DNA of 8,636 nucleotides from Nitrospirota bacterium (GTDB lineage: Bacteria; Nitrospirota; JACRHJ01), in NCBI GenBank assembly GCA_027328825.1, contig DAHWTK010000072.1, positions 1 through 8,636 on the forward strand. Reading direction: 5' to 3'. A model generated the notes under the pieces. That model was not told the DNA's origin. It saw nothing but the letters and a program-made list of their open reading frames with translations, and did no database searches. The stretch's first letter is position 1. Every line of letters begins with the position of its first letter. Positions 1 to 5,606 of the stretch are shown one piece after another. A program made the position numbers and the translations under genes.

Positions 1-1341
1 CTCCTCCAGAAACGACCCGGTGCCTGCCGCGCATACCTTGTTCATCTCGAAATCCACCACGACCCCGCCCCGAAGACTTATGAACTTCGAGTCCTGGCCG
101 CCTATCTCGAATATCGTGTCCACAGACGGGTCGATGTCCGCCGCCGCCGTGGCCTGCGCGGTAATCTCGTTTTTAACGATGTCCGCGCCTATGAAATCGG
201 CAATCATGTAACGCCCGGAGCCTGTCGTCCCGGCGCCTTTTATTGTGATCCTGTCCCCTATCTCAGCGCCGACTTCCCTCAGGCCCCTGCGCACCGCTTC
301 CAGAGGTCTGCCGGCGGTCATCAGATAGCGCTTCGAGAGCACTCGCTTTTCCTCGTCTATGACGACCACGTTCGTGCTTATCGAACCTATATCCACTCCG
401 AGATATGCGTCGATTTTTCCATTGCCTTCGATTTTAACCACCTCGGAGAGAGGGCTTGAGCGTATGAGGAACTTCTCGTCCGCCAGAAGCGGCGCCAAGC
501 CCTCGCCTTTGTATCGGGAAACCTTCAGGTGCGCGCGCACTTTCTCCGCCCCCCCGAATGCCCGGATGTCCCCCCTGGCCTTCGCGTAAATCGCCGCGCC
601 CGCCGCCGTGAGAACGGGAAAATGCTCCGGCACTGTCAAGTCATCCCCGGTCTCCATTACTTCCCTGAAGGCCCGCACCATGCCGGCGTTCGCGGCCACC
701 CCGCCGGCGAATATCATGGGAGAAAGCATCTTTTTGCCCCGGCCTATGGCGCTCTTGAAGTTCCGGGCGACCGCGAAGCATAGCCCGGCGACAATATCGT
801 AATCCGGCGTTGCAAGCTGCTGGAGGTGTATCATGTCGGACTTGGCGAACACGCTGCACCGCCCGGCGATGCGCGGCGGGTTTTCGGACTTGAGCGCAAG
901 CTCGCCGAACTCGTCCTCGATTTTTATGTTCAGCCTCTCGGCCTGCTGGTCAAGGAACGAGCCAGTGCCTGCCGCACATGCGGAGTTCATGGAGAAATCC
1001 TTGAGTCTTCCGCCCTCCATTACGAGGAGCTTCGAGTCCTCCCCGCCCATCTCGATTACCGTCCTTACGTGCGGGTAATATTTCCCGGCGGCGGCGGAGA
1101 GCGCAACGACCTCGTTTACGTGGGTGACGTCGAGTATGCTGGCCAAGAGCTTTCCGGCGGAGCCGGTTACGACAAGCGACGTGCCGTCGGGCAGGGCGTC
1201 GAGGAATTCCAGCGCGGCGGAAAGCGCCTGCCCGTAATGTCGTTTATATCCGGACGAGATGATTTTCCCGTCCGCCCCAAGCGTTACGGCCTTTACGCTG
1301 ACGGAGCCCAAGTCTATCCCGACTATGCCTTCCGCACTCAA
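1..1341 (-). CDS. Tandem-domain CoA-dehydratase activase (BadF/HgdC-type ATPase), N-terminal 447 residues; continues beyond the left edge
   Basis: The open frame runs without a stop from a TTG start to the window edge. TTG is chosen because AAAGGAGG (1351-1358) lies nine bases upstream and the first residues lead straight into an ASKHA ATPase fold. Domain 1 (about residues 5-260) has the phosphate-1 motif GIDLGS (8-13), IEMGGEDSK (96-104), and Cys122 in ACAAGTG and Cys162 in GRCSVFAKS. These match the two cysteines by which each HgdC subunit helps hold the bridging [4Fe-4S] cluster. Domain 2 begins near residue 312 with GVDIGS (315-320), followed by GAGTTGSGR, IGGQDSK (413-419) and CAAGTGSF (437-444). 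The family couples ATP hydrolysis to low-potential electron transfer onto an (R)-2-hydroxyacyl-CoA dehydratase or double-cubane partner. Two activase domains in one chain point to the roughly 1400-residue DUF2229 type, in which a dehydratase-like part follows; that part is outside the window. The substrate is unknown. It lies 106 bp downstream of the phosphoribosyltransferase gene, with palindromic DNA between them. Confidence 0.9.
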   Translation of the reverse strand, partial: MSAEGIVGIDLGSVSVKAVTLGADGKIISSGYKRHYGQALSAALEFLDALPDGTSLVVTGSAGKLLASILDVTHVNEVVALSAAAGKYYPHVRTVIEMGGEDSKLLVMEGGRLKDFSMNSACAAGTGSFLDQQAERLNIKIEDEFGELALKSENPPRIAGRCSVFAKSDMIHLQQLATPDYDIVAGLCFAVARNFKSAIGRGKKMLSPMIFAGGVAANAGMVRAFREVMETGDDLTVPEHFPVLTAAGAAIYAKARGDIRAFGGAEKVRAHLKVSRYKGEGLAPLLADEKFLIRSSPLSEVVKIEGNGKIDAYLGVDIGSISTNVVVIDEEKRVLSKRYLMTAGRPLEAVRRGLREVGAEIGDRITIKGAGTTGSGRYMIADFIGADIVKNEITAQATAAADIDPSVDTIFEIGGQDSKFISLRGGVVVDFEMNKVCAAGTGSFLEE

Positions 1342-1370
1342 AGTAGTGTGCCTCCTTTATAAAATCGCTT

Positions 1371-1475
1371 GAGGGACCCTCTTCCTGGCCTTCGGCCTTC
1401 CCTCTCCCACGCCGGGAAGAGGGGTAAACTCTTTTGCCCCTCGCCCTTTATGGGACAGGGGCGGGAGGAGAAGGT
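1371..1475. repeat. GC-rich palindromic intergenic repeat overlapping the 3' end of the nicotinate phosphoribosyltransferase gene
   Basis: Several hairpins are packed together. GAGGG-A-CCCTC is at 1371-1381. GGCC-TTC-GGCC is at 1387-1397. CCCTCTCCC (1400-1408) pairs with GGGAAGAGGG (1414-1423) with one bulged base. CCCCT..CCC (1437-1446) pairs with GGG..AGGGG (1452-1461) across two mismatches. None is followed by a T-run on either strand, so these are not simple terminators. CCCTCTCCC/GGGAGAGGG arms are a common style of dispersed bacterial intergenic repeat. Copies elsewhere in this genome cannot be checked here. The last hairpin covers the stop codon of the minus-strand gene and the repeat-like sequence continues into its last codons. 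Exact outer limits are uncertain. Confidence 0.55.
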
Positions 1476-2635
1476 GAACCCAGCCGCCGCACCGCGTGCA
1501 GGACTTTCTCGCGTATGATGTCCGGCCCCGGAAGTTCCGGGATTAACTTCCCTTCGCGCATAAGCGGGAGCAGTATGTCGTTCATCTCTCCGCCGCACTC
1601 GCAGTGCCTTTGCCTGTCCGTAAGCGGCACGACCATATCGCAGAGGCACGAAAGGCACCTGATGACGCTCTTGGCCCCGGACAACTTCCCGCGCTTGGAG
1701 ACGGGCTTTCCGTCTATCTCCACTATGTCCATCGAGAAATCCACCACGGGCGCATTGGCAATAGATGTGCCGATGCCGTAGCCGTCCACGACCGGGTTTA
1801 AGGCCGGGATGTCCTTTTCGCCAATCCCGCCGCTTACGAAGAGTTTGATGCCCTTATAGCCCCGCAGGTTCAGTTCCCACCTTACCTCTTCGAGTATGCG
1901 GTAAAAATTTCCCCTGCGTGAGCCGGGCGTGTCCAGCCGCATGGCGTATACTTTATTACCCATAGCCTCTGCTACGCGGATGGCCTCGAACTTCTCGTCC
2001 TGGAAGGTGTCAATGAGGGCGGTCCTCGCGGCGCTATGCTCGATTATCTCGTCGAAAGCGCTTACCGCTTTGACCGTGTCTCCAAATATCAGTATCAGGG
2101 CGTGCGGCATTGTGCCCATGGGGTCGTGCCCGATAAGTTCCGCGCTCTTCATCACGGATACGCCGTCGCAGCCGCCGATATATGCGTTTCTCTCTATCAT
2201 CGGAGCGAGGACCGGGTGCATCCTGCGCGCCCCGAAGGATATTACTGGCCGCTCTCCGGCAAGCTTCTTTACGCGGGCGGCCTTCGTCGCGATGCCGGAT
2301 GCCTGGCAGACAAGCCCCAGGACGGCAGTCTCGTAATGGCCGAAGTCCGTGTAGTTTCCCTCTATCTCCATCACCGGCTGGTATGGATAAAATACAGTGC
2401 CCTCCGGCATCGAGCGGGCGTTTACGGGAAGGCCGGACAGAAGCTCGGCCACTTCCTCGACTCCGGCGAGAACGCCCCAGTCCCAGCCGCCCGGAAGCGT
2501 CTTCGCGATTATCTCCATCCGCACGCGCGCATCGACGCCTTTCGCCTTCAGGATGCGCATTGTGCGGTCGAAATATACGTCGGTTACCTTGCCGGCCTTG
2601 ACGTCTTCTGGTTTAGCGGTGTGGAACACCCTCAA
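1448..2635 (-). CDS. Nicotinate phosphoribosyltransferase with C-terminal zinc-knuckle domain
   Basis: Makes nicotinate mononucleotide from nicotinate and PRPP with ATP, the entry step of the Preiss-Handler NAD pathway (cytosolic). Visible family signatures are TDVYFDRT (18-25), the core SFGARRMHP (133-141), GTMPHALI (174-181), the PRPP-side MRLDTPGSRRGNF (232-244) and the barrel strand FVSGGI (266-271). At 395 residues it matches the shorter archaeal-type enzyme. A Cys cluster follows the barrel: Cys327, Cys330, Cys332, Cys345 and Cys347. It resembles the four-cysteine zinc knuckle described for the Thermoplasma enzyme. The start is TTG, sharing TTGA with the stop of the upstream nicotinamidase gene and preceded by GGAGGT, so translation is probably coupled. 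The last nine residues (SPSPPAPVP) are low-complexity and encoded by the palindromic repeat, so they are probably a late addition. Often called pncB, but this type is only distantly related to enterobacterial PncB, so no symbol is given. Confidence 0.93.
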   Translation of the reverse strand: MRVFHTAKPEDVKAGKVTDVYFDRTMRILKAKGVDARVRMEIIAKTLPGGWDWGVLAGVEEVAELLSGLPVNARSMPEGTVFYPYQPVMEIEGNYTDFGHYETAVLGLVCQASGIATKAARVKKLAGERPVISFGARRMHPVLAPMIERNAYIGGCDGVSVMKSAELIGHDPMGTMPHALILIFGDTVKAVSAFDEIIEHSAARTALIDTFQDEKFEAIRVAEAMGNKVYAMRLDTPGSRRGNFYRILEEVRWELNLRGYKGIKLFVSGGIGEKDIPALNPVVDGYGIGTSIANAPVVDFSMDIVEIDGKPVSKRGKLSGAKSVIRCLSCLCDMVVPLTDRQRHCECGGEMNDILLPLMREGKLIPELPGPDIIREKVLHAVRRLGSPSPPAPVP

Positions 2636-3153
2636 TACACCTCCGCCTTGATGACTTCCTCAAGCTCCCTGAGCGCGAACTCGTGCATCTCCATGTCCAG
2701 GCCGGCTGTGCAGTCCCTGGGCACACGCACCTTAAGGCCTCTAGCCGCTGCTTCGACTGCAATGATCATCACGCAGATGTTCGTTACGCAGCCGGTTACG
2801 GTAACCAGGCCGATACCCAGGCCCCGGAGTTTATTCTCCAGGTCTGTTCTGTAAAACCCCATGAGGGTTTTTTTATGGATAACTATATCCTGCTCAAGCG
2901 GTTTTAGCTCGTCTACGACGTCCGCGCCCAATGAACCCTCCACGGCATGTTGCGGCCAGTTTTTAAACTCGATGTCGTTCTTGTCGTGAGCGTCGCAGAT
3001 ATATATTACAGGCACGCCATCCGTGCGCGCCCTGTCGAGTTCCCGCCGGATGTTCGGAATTATCTTGCGAGTCATGGGTACATAGAGCGGCCCGTCTTCC
3101 AGGCAGAAGTCGTTTAACATGTCTATGATTAAAAGAGCTTCGGGTTCTGCCAT
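2632..3153 (-). CDS. pncA: Nicotinamidase-like cysteine hydrolase (isochorismatase fold)
   Basis: Probably hydrolyses nicotinamide to nicotinate plus ammonia, feeding the phosphoribosyltransferase encoded immediately downstream with a 4-nt overlap. The catalytic triad is readable: Asp11 in IIDMLNDF, Lys94 in HKKTLMGF, and Cys127 in GCVTNICV, which also carries the Val-Thr pair of the family's cis-peptide. Asp54, His56 and His69 (WPQHA) match three positions of the metal site of PncA. The usual further His is not evident, and Glu62 in the segment DIEFKNWP may take its place. At 173 residues it is slightly shorter than typical PncA (about 180-215). The ATG start has only GGGGA close upstream, so initiation may be modest. 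Nicotinamidase is favoured over other isochorismatase-fold hydrolases chiefly because of the partner gene and the WPxHxxxGxxGA pattern. Confidence 0.85.
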   Translation of the reverse strand: MAEPEALLIIDMLNDFCLEDGPLYVPMTRKIIPNIRRELDRARTDGVPVIYICDAHDKNDIEFKNWPQHAVEGSLGADVVDELKPLEQDIVIHKKTLMGFYRTDLENKLRGLGIGLVTVTGCVTNICVMIIAVEAAARGLKVRVPRDCTAGLDMEMHEFALRELEEVIKAEVY

Positions 3154-3167
3154 TTCCCCGCCGCAAA

Positions 3168-3223
3168 GGTATGGATGCCGCTGGTATACGGAACTCTTAT
3201 CAAGATAGCAGAGAGGTATGGAT
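3168..3223. repeat. Direct repeat GGTATGGAT around the pncA promoter
   Basis: Nine-base copies lie at 3168-3176 and 3215-3223, 47 bp apart. The match extends to 11 of 12 bases with the preceding A-x-A. One copy is in the promoter spacer and the other in the early leader, positions suited to an operator pair. I cannot match it to a known NAD regulator site such as NrtR or NiaR. Confidence 0.35.
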
Positions 3224-3230
3224 TTTTCAA
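3202..3230 (-). promoter_or_regulatory. Sigma70-like promoter for the NAD-salvage pair
   Basis: On the minus strand TTGAAA (3230-3225) and TATCTT (3207-3202) are separated by exactly 17 bp. The predicted start near 3195 gives a leader of about 42 nt before the pncA ATG. It lies just past the terminator of iscSU, so the salvage genes are a separate transcription unit. Motif matches are 5/6 and 4/6 to consensus. Confidence 0.6.
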
Positions 3231-3240
3231 GATTCCGGAT

Positions 3241-3269
3241 AAAATAAAAGGCCGGAGAAAACCGGCCTT
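3241..3269 (-). terminator. Rho-independent terminator of iscSU
   Basis: AAGGCCGG (3248-3255) and CCGGCCTT (3262-3269) form a perfect 8-bp stem with a 6-nt loop. Read on the minus strand it is followed by TTATTTTAT, a good U-rich tail; there is no T-run on the plus side. It lies about 70 bp beyond the iscU stop. A further hairpin, GGACGC/GCGTCC (3319-3337, 7-nt loop), sits directly after the iscU stop and may protect the 3' end. Confidence 0.88.
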
Positions 3270-3338
3270 AAAGGCATAAAAGCGGATTATTCGTCCATCG
3301 CCTCAGAATGAAAGCGACGGACGCCATAAATGCGTCCC

Positions 3339-3713
3339 CTATTCCCCTTTTTTCTTTCTGTAGTCCGAAATCGCGCTCTGCAGGGCCTCTTCTGCAAGCA
3401 CCGAGCAGTGCATCTTCTGAGACGGCAGGCCCCCAAGCGCCTCCGCCACCATCGAATTGGAGATTTTCAGCGCGTCTTCGAGCTTCTGCCCCTTCACCAT
3501 CTCGGTAACCATGGAGGACGTCGCTATCGCCGCGCCGCAGCCCAGCGTCTGGAATTTTGCGTCTACGATAGTCTCGTCTTTTACCTTGATGTAAAGCTCC
3601 ATTATATCGCCGCAGACCGGATTGCCGACCTTGCCGACACCGTCGGCGTCCTTCATCTCGCCGACATTCCGGGGATTTCTGAAGTGGTCCATCACCTTCT
3701 CTGAATATGCCAT
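3339..3713 (-). CDS. iscU: Fe-S cluster assembly scaffold IscU
   Basis: Scaffold on which [2Fe-2S]/[4Fe-4S] clusters are built from IscS-derived sulfur, in the cytosol. The three ligand cysteines are present: Cys34 in GNPVCGD (with Asp36), Cys59 in TLGCGAA and Cys103 in KMHCSVLAEEA. At 124 residues it has family-typical length with no C-terminal NifU extension. The HscA-recognition motif LPPVK of proteobacterial IscU reads LPSQK here (96-100), and no hscA or hscB is nearby. Its release chaperone is therefore probably a general DnaK or none. It is 28 bp behind iscS and surely cotranscribed; GAGG lies about 8 nt before the ATG. NifU-like naming would also be defensible, but the single-domain form favours IscU. 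Confidence 0.95.
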   Translation of the reverse strand: MAYSEKVMDHFRNPRNVGEMKDADGVGKVGNPVCGDIMELYIKVKDETIVDAKFQTLGCGAAIATSSMVTEMVKGQKLEDALKISNSMVAEALGGLPSQKMHCSVLAEEALQSAISDYRKKKGE

Positions 3714-3741
3714 GACTTGAACCTCGTTTCCTTTCAGATTT

Positions 3742-4923
3742 TTACGCCGTCTGCTGTTTTAAGAAATCCTTGTAAATAGGGCTGAAGCTCCTGAGCTTTT
3801 CAACCACCTTCGGGAGCGCCTCCAGCACCTTGTCCACGTCTTCCTCGGTATTTTCCCTTCCAAACGACATCCGCAGCGCGCCGTGGCTCTTTTCCGGCGG
3901 GACGCCCATGGCCGCCAGCACGTGCGAAGGCTCCAGCGAATCGGAGGTGCATGCCGAGCCGGACGCGGCGCAGATGCCATGCTCGTCAAGGCTCAGGATT
4001 ATCGATTCGCCCTCGACGTACTCGAATATCACGTTCAGCGTCCCGGCGAGCCTCATGGTCGGATGCCCGTTCAGCTTCACATGCGGCACATTGGCTTTTA
4101 TCCCCTCCCAGAGCCGCTCCCGAAGCTTCAGAAGCCGCGCCTCCTCAGCCGGCCCTTCCGCGGCCATAAGCTCTGCGGCCTTGCCGAAGCCGACTATACC
4201 CGGCACGTTCTCCGTCCCGGGCCGAAGCGAACGCTCCTGGTGCCCGCCGAACATTATGGGAAGTATTTTTGTCCCCTTCCGGACATAAAGAAGCCCCACT
4301 CCCTTCGGGCCGTAAATCTTATGGGACGACGCGGAGAGGAGATCGACCCCCAGTTCGTCCACGTTTACGGAGAGCTTCCCGAAGCTCTGTACGGCGTCGG
4401 TATGGAAGGTAATCTTGTGCGCCTTTGCTATTCTGCCTATCTCTGCAATCGGCTGGATTGTGCCGACCTCATTATTGGCGTGCATTATGCTTATGAGTAC
4501 CGTGCCGGAGGTGATGGAGCGCTCGACGTCTTCGGGGTTCACCATCCCGTATTCGTCCACCGGCAGGTAGGTTACCTGCCATCCTTCCTTTTCGAGGGCC
4601 TTGCAGGGGTTCAGGATGGCATGATGTTCAATCTTCGTCGTTATTATGTGGTTGCCCTTTTTCCTGTTCGCCCTTGCGACGCCGAGCACGGCGATATTGT
4701 CGCTCTCCGTGCCGCCGCTTGTGAATATAATCTCCTCCCTGTTGCAGCCGAGTATCTTCGCCATTACGTCCCTGGCGTGCTCCAGCTCGACATGAGCTTC
4801 CTGGCCGATGCAATAAAGCGTAGCGGGGTTGCCGTAACAGCCTTTCAGCATCCTGGCCAGCGCCTCGGCTACCTCCGGTCTGACCGGCGTGGTGGCGTTA
4901 TTGTCCAGGTATATCCTGCCCAT
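3742..4923 (-). CDS. iscS: Cysteine desulfurase (IscS/NifS family)
   Basis: PLP enzyme converting cysteine to alanine and a protein persulfide that is passed to IscU and possibly to thiamine or tRNA thiolation. Visible are the N-terminal YLDNNATTPV (5-14), the PLP-stacking His101 in KIEHHA, Asp176 in HTDAVQ, the Schiff-base Lys202 in SSHKIYGPKG, and the mobile catalytic Cys325 in ASGSACTSDS. The loop length and SGSACTS form are those of group I (IscS/NifS) rather than SufS. At 393 residues it has normal length. AAAAGGAG (4933-4940) lies nine bases before the ATG. It heads the iscS-iscU unit, and no iscR precedes it. NifS is an alternative label, but no nif genes are in view. Confidence 0.95.
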   Translation of the reverse strand: MGRIYLDNNATTPVRPEVAEALARMLKGCYGNPATLYCIGQEAHVELEHARDVMAKILGCNREEIIFTSGGTESDNIAVLGVARANRKKGNHIITTKIEHHAILNPCKALEKEGWQVTYLPVDEYGMVNPEDVERSITSGTVLISIMHANNEVGTIQPIAEIGRIAKAHKITFHTDAVQSFGKLSVNVDELGVDLLSASSHKIYGPKGVGLLYVRKGTKILPIMFGGHQERSLRPGTENVPGIVGFGKAAELMAAEGPAEEARLLKLRERLWEGIKANVPHVKLNGHPTMRLAGTLNVIFEYVEGESIILSLDEHGICAASGSACTSDSLEPSHVLAAMGVPPEKSHGALRMSFGRENTEEDVDKVLEALPKVVEKLRSFSPIYKDFLKQQTA

Positions 4924-4978
4924 TTCTTGACACTCCTTTTGTAAGATTTACGAAACTCTTTCAAATCGTGAGCCTTTA

Positions 4979-5008
4979 TATATACCTAATTCTAACCCTG
5001 AATGTCAA
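4979..5008 (-). promoter_or_regulatory. Strong promoter of iscSU
   Basis: On the minus strand a perfect TTGACA (5008-5003) is followed after 18 bp by TATATA (4984-4979), or after 17 bp by GTATAT, inside a TATATATAAA run. The start would lie near 4971, giving a leader of about 48 nt. The -35 box is part of ATAGTTGAC, which fits one half of the IscR type 1 consensus (see findings). Confidence 0.7.
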
Positions 5009-5026
5009 CTATGTCTATAAAATTTC

Positions 5027-5329
5027 TTATTTCTTTATTTCCTTCCCAAGAACTTTCTCTATAGACGCCACTTTTCCCTCAATCCTGTTGCTCCTTGTCT
5101 TCCTGTCGTCTATGCTTATTTCCGTGATGACACGCTCCGCCTGGCCCGCAAGCAGCTGATGGCATTTTTTTATAAGCCCCATAACCTCGTCCCACTCGCC
5201 CTCCACGACCGTCCCCATCGCATTTACCTTGTACGGCAGGCCGGATTCGTCCACCATCTTTATAACCTTCGCGACATGTTCGGAGACGGACGCCCCGACC
5301 ATCGGCCACATGGAAAATTCCACGACCAT
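5027..5329 (-). CDS. MTH1187/YqgV-type thiamine-binding protein (DUF77, UPF0045)
   Basis: Small cytosolic ferredoxin-fold protein. Members such as MTH1187 and TM0486 form tetramers, and thiamine binding has been reported for the family, but its physiological role is unsettled. The 100 residues show the family layout: an N-terminal strand with MVVEFSMWP (1-9), GLPYKVNAMGTVVEG (30-44), EWDEVMGLIKKCH (45-57), and the final strand ERVITEISIDDR (65-76) before a C-terminal helix. The ATG at 5329 is chosen over one 19 codons upstream because GGAGGTG lies five bases before it and because the upstream stretch runs through the palindromic leader element. It ends only about 20 bp before the iscS promoter. 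A functional tie to iscS through sulfur for the thiamine thiazole ring is possible but is inference only. Confidence 0.87.
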   Translation of the reverse strand: MVVEFSMWPMVGASVSEHVAKVIKMVDESGLPYKVNAMGTVVEGEWDEVMGLIKKCHQLLAGQAERVITEISIDDRKTRSNRIEGKVASIEKVLGKEIKK

Positions 5330-5349
5330 TACGCACCTCCATAAATAAA

Positions 5350-5428
5350 CTGCAGGGTCGGTTACATGCCACGAGCTCGGCCACAATGGCCCCTCGTCTT
5401 GACCGTGGCAAAGAAACCGGCCCTGCAG
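5350..5428. other. 79-bp palindromic structured element, candidate leader RNA of the thiamine-binding protein gene
   Basis: The two ends (5350-5363 and 5415-5428) pair over 14 positions. Thirteen are Watson-Crick; the odd one (5358/5420) is G-U if transcribed as the plus strand and A-C if transcribed as the minus strand. Inside are GCCACG (5368-5373) with CGTGGC (5404-5409), then GGCC (5379-5382) with GGCC (5388-5391) around an ACAAT loop. A competing helix ACGAG (5371-5375) with CTCGT (5393-5397) is possible, so two inner folds can exchange. In minus orientation it fills the 5' leader between the likely start site (about 5450) and the ribosome binding site (5334-5340). I do not recognise it as a known riboswitch or tRNA. 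A dispersed palindromic repeat is the main alternative. Confidence 0.55.
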
Positions 5429-5456
5429 GAGCGGACTTTAATAAGCTACGCTCATA

Positions 5457-5485
5457 AGAATAGCAAAACCGGCGTAATCTGTAAA
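5457..5485 (-). promoter_or_regulatory. Promoter for the thiamine-binding protein gene
   Basis: On the minus strand TTTACA (5485-5480) and TATTCT (5462-5457) are 17 bp apart. The start would be near 5450, which gives a leader of about 120 nt holding the palindromic element. Just upstream of the -35 box is the hairpin AGGGCGG (5485-5491) with CCGCCCT (5501-5507), whose role is unclear. Confidence 0.55.
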
Positions 5486-5527
5486 GGGCGGGGTGTCAGA
5501 CCGCCCTGGAAACTCCACATTTTCCCG

Positions 5528-5556
5528 TTGATTTTTATAACCCCTTGTGTTATCAA
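5528..5556 (+). promoter_or_regulatory. Possible promoter of the arginine cluster
   Basis: TTGATT (5528-5533) and TATCAA (5551-5556) are 17 bp apart, which would start transcription near 5563 and leave about 44 nt before argD. The -10 box is weak (4/6). A small dyad, ATAAC (5537-5541) and GTTAT (5549-5553), overlies the spacer and could bind a repressor. It does not match the enterobacterial ARG box as I know it. Confidence 0.4.
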
Positions 5557-5606
5557 TTAGTTTTTACCAATAGATGATATTCGGAAATTAAAAAGAATTA
5601 ACTACA

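Noticed and set aside
826..1362. 178-codon plus-strand open frame opposite the activase
   Set aside because: The activase frame is continuous on the minus strand with clear ATPase and cysteine motifs; the plus frame looks like a shadow.
1342..1447. Rho-independent terminator after the nicotinate phosphoribosyltransferase gene
   Set aside because: Hairpins are present but no T-run follows them on either strand; a palindromic repeat explains the sequence better.
2036..2854. 272-codon plus-strand open frame opposite the nicotinate phosphoribosyltransferase and nicotinamidase genes
   Set aside because: It spans two real antisense genes and has no recognisable domain.
3883..4944. 353-codon plus-strand open frame opposite iscS
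   Set aside because: The minus strand encodes an intact IscS with all catalytic residues; the antisense frame has no recognisable motif and is a product of GC-biased codon use.
5027..5386. Longer 119-residue version of the DUF77 protein starting at 5386
   Set aside because: The extra 19 residues run through the palindromic leader and lack family similarity, while the ATG at 5329 has an excellent GGAGGTG site.
5350..5510. TPP riboswitch ahead of the thiamine-binding protein gene, prompted by the fragments GGGGTGTC and ACCGGCGTAATC
   Set aside because: The core TPP motifs are missing on both strands and the fragments are in the wrong order and spacing.
5557..5606. Minus-strand promoter using TTGACAT at the argD start codon
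   Set aside because: The best -10 partner is poor (TAATTT), and a better spaced promoter for the minus-strand gene lies at 5457-5485.
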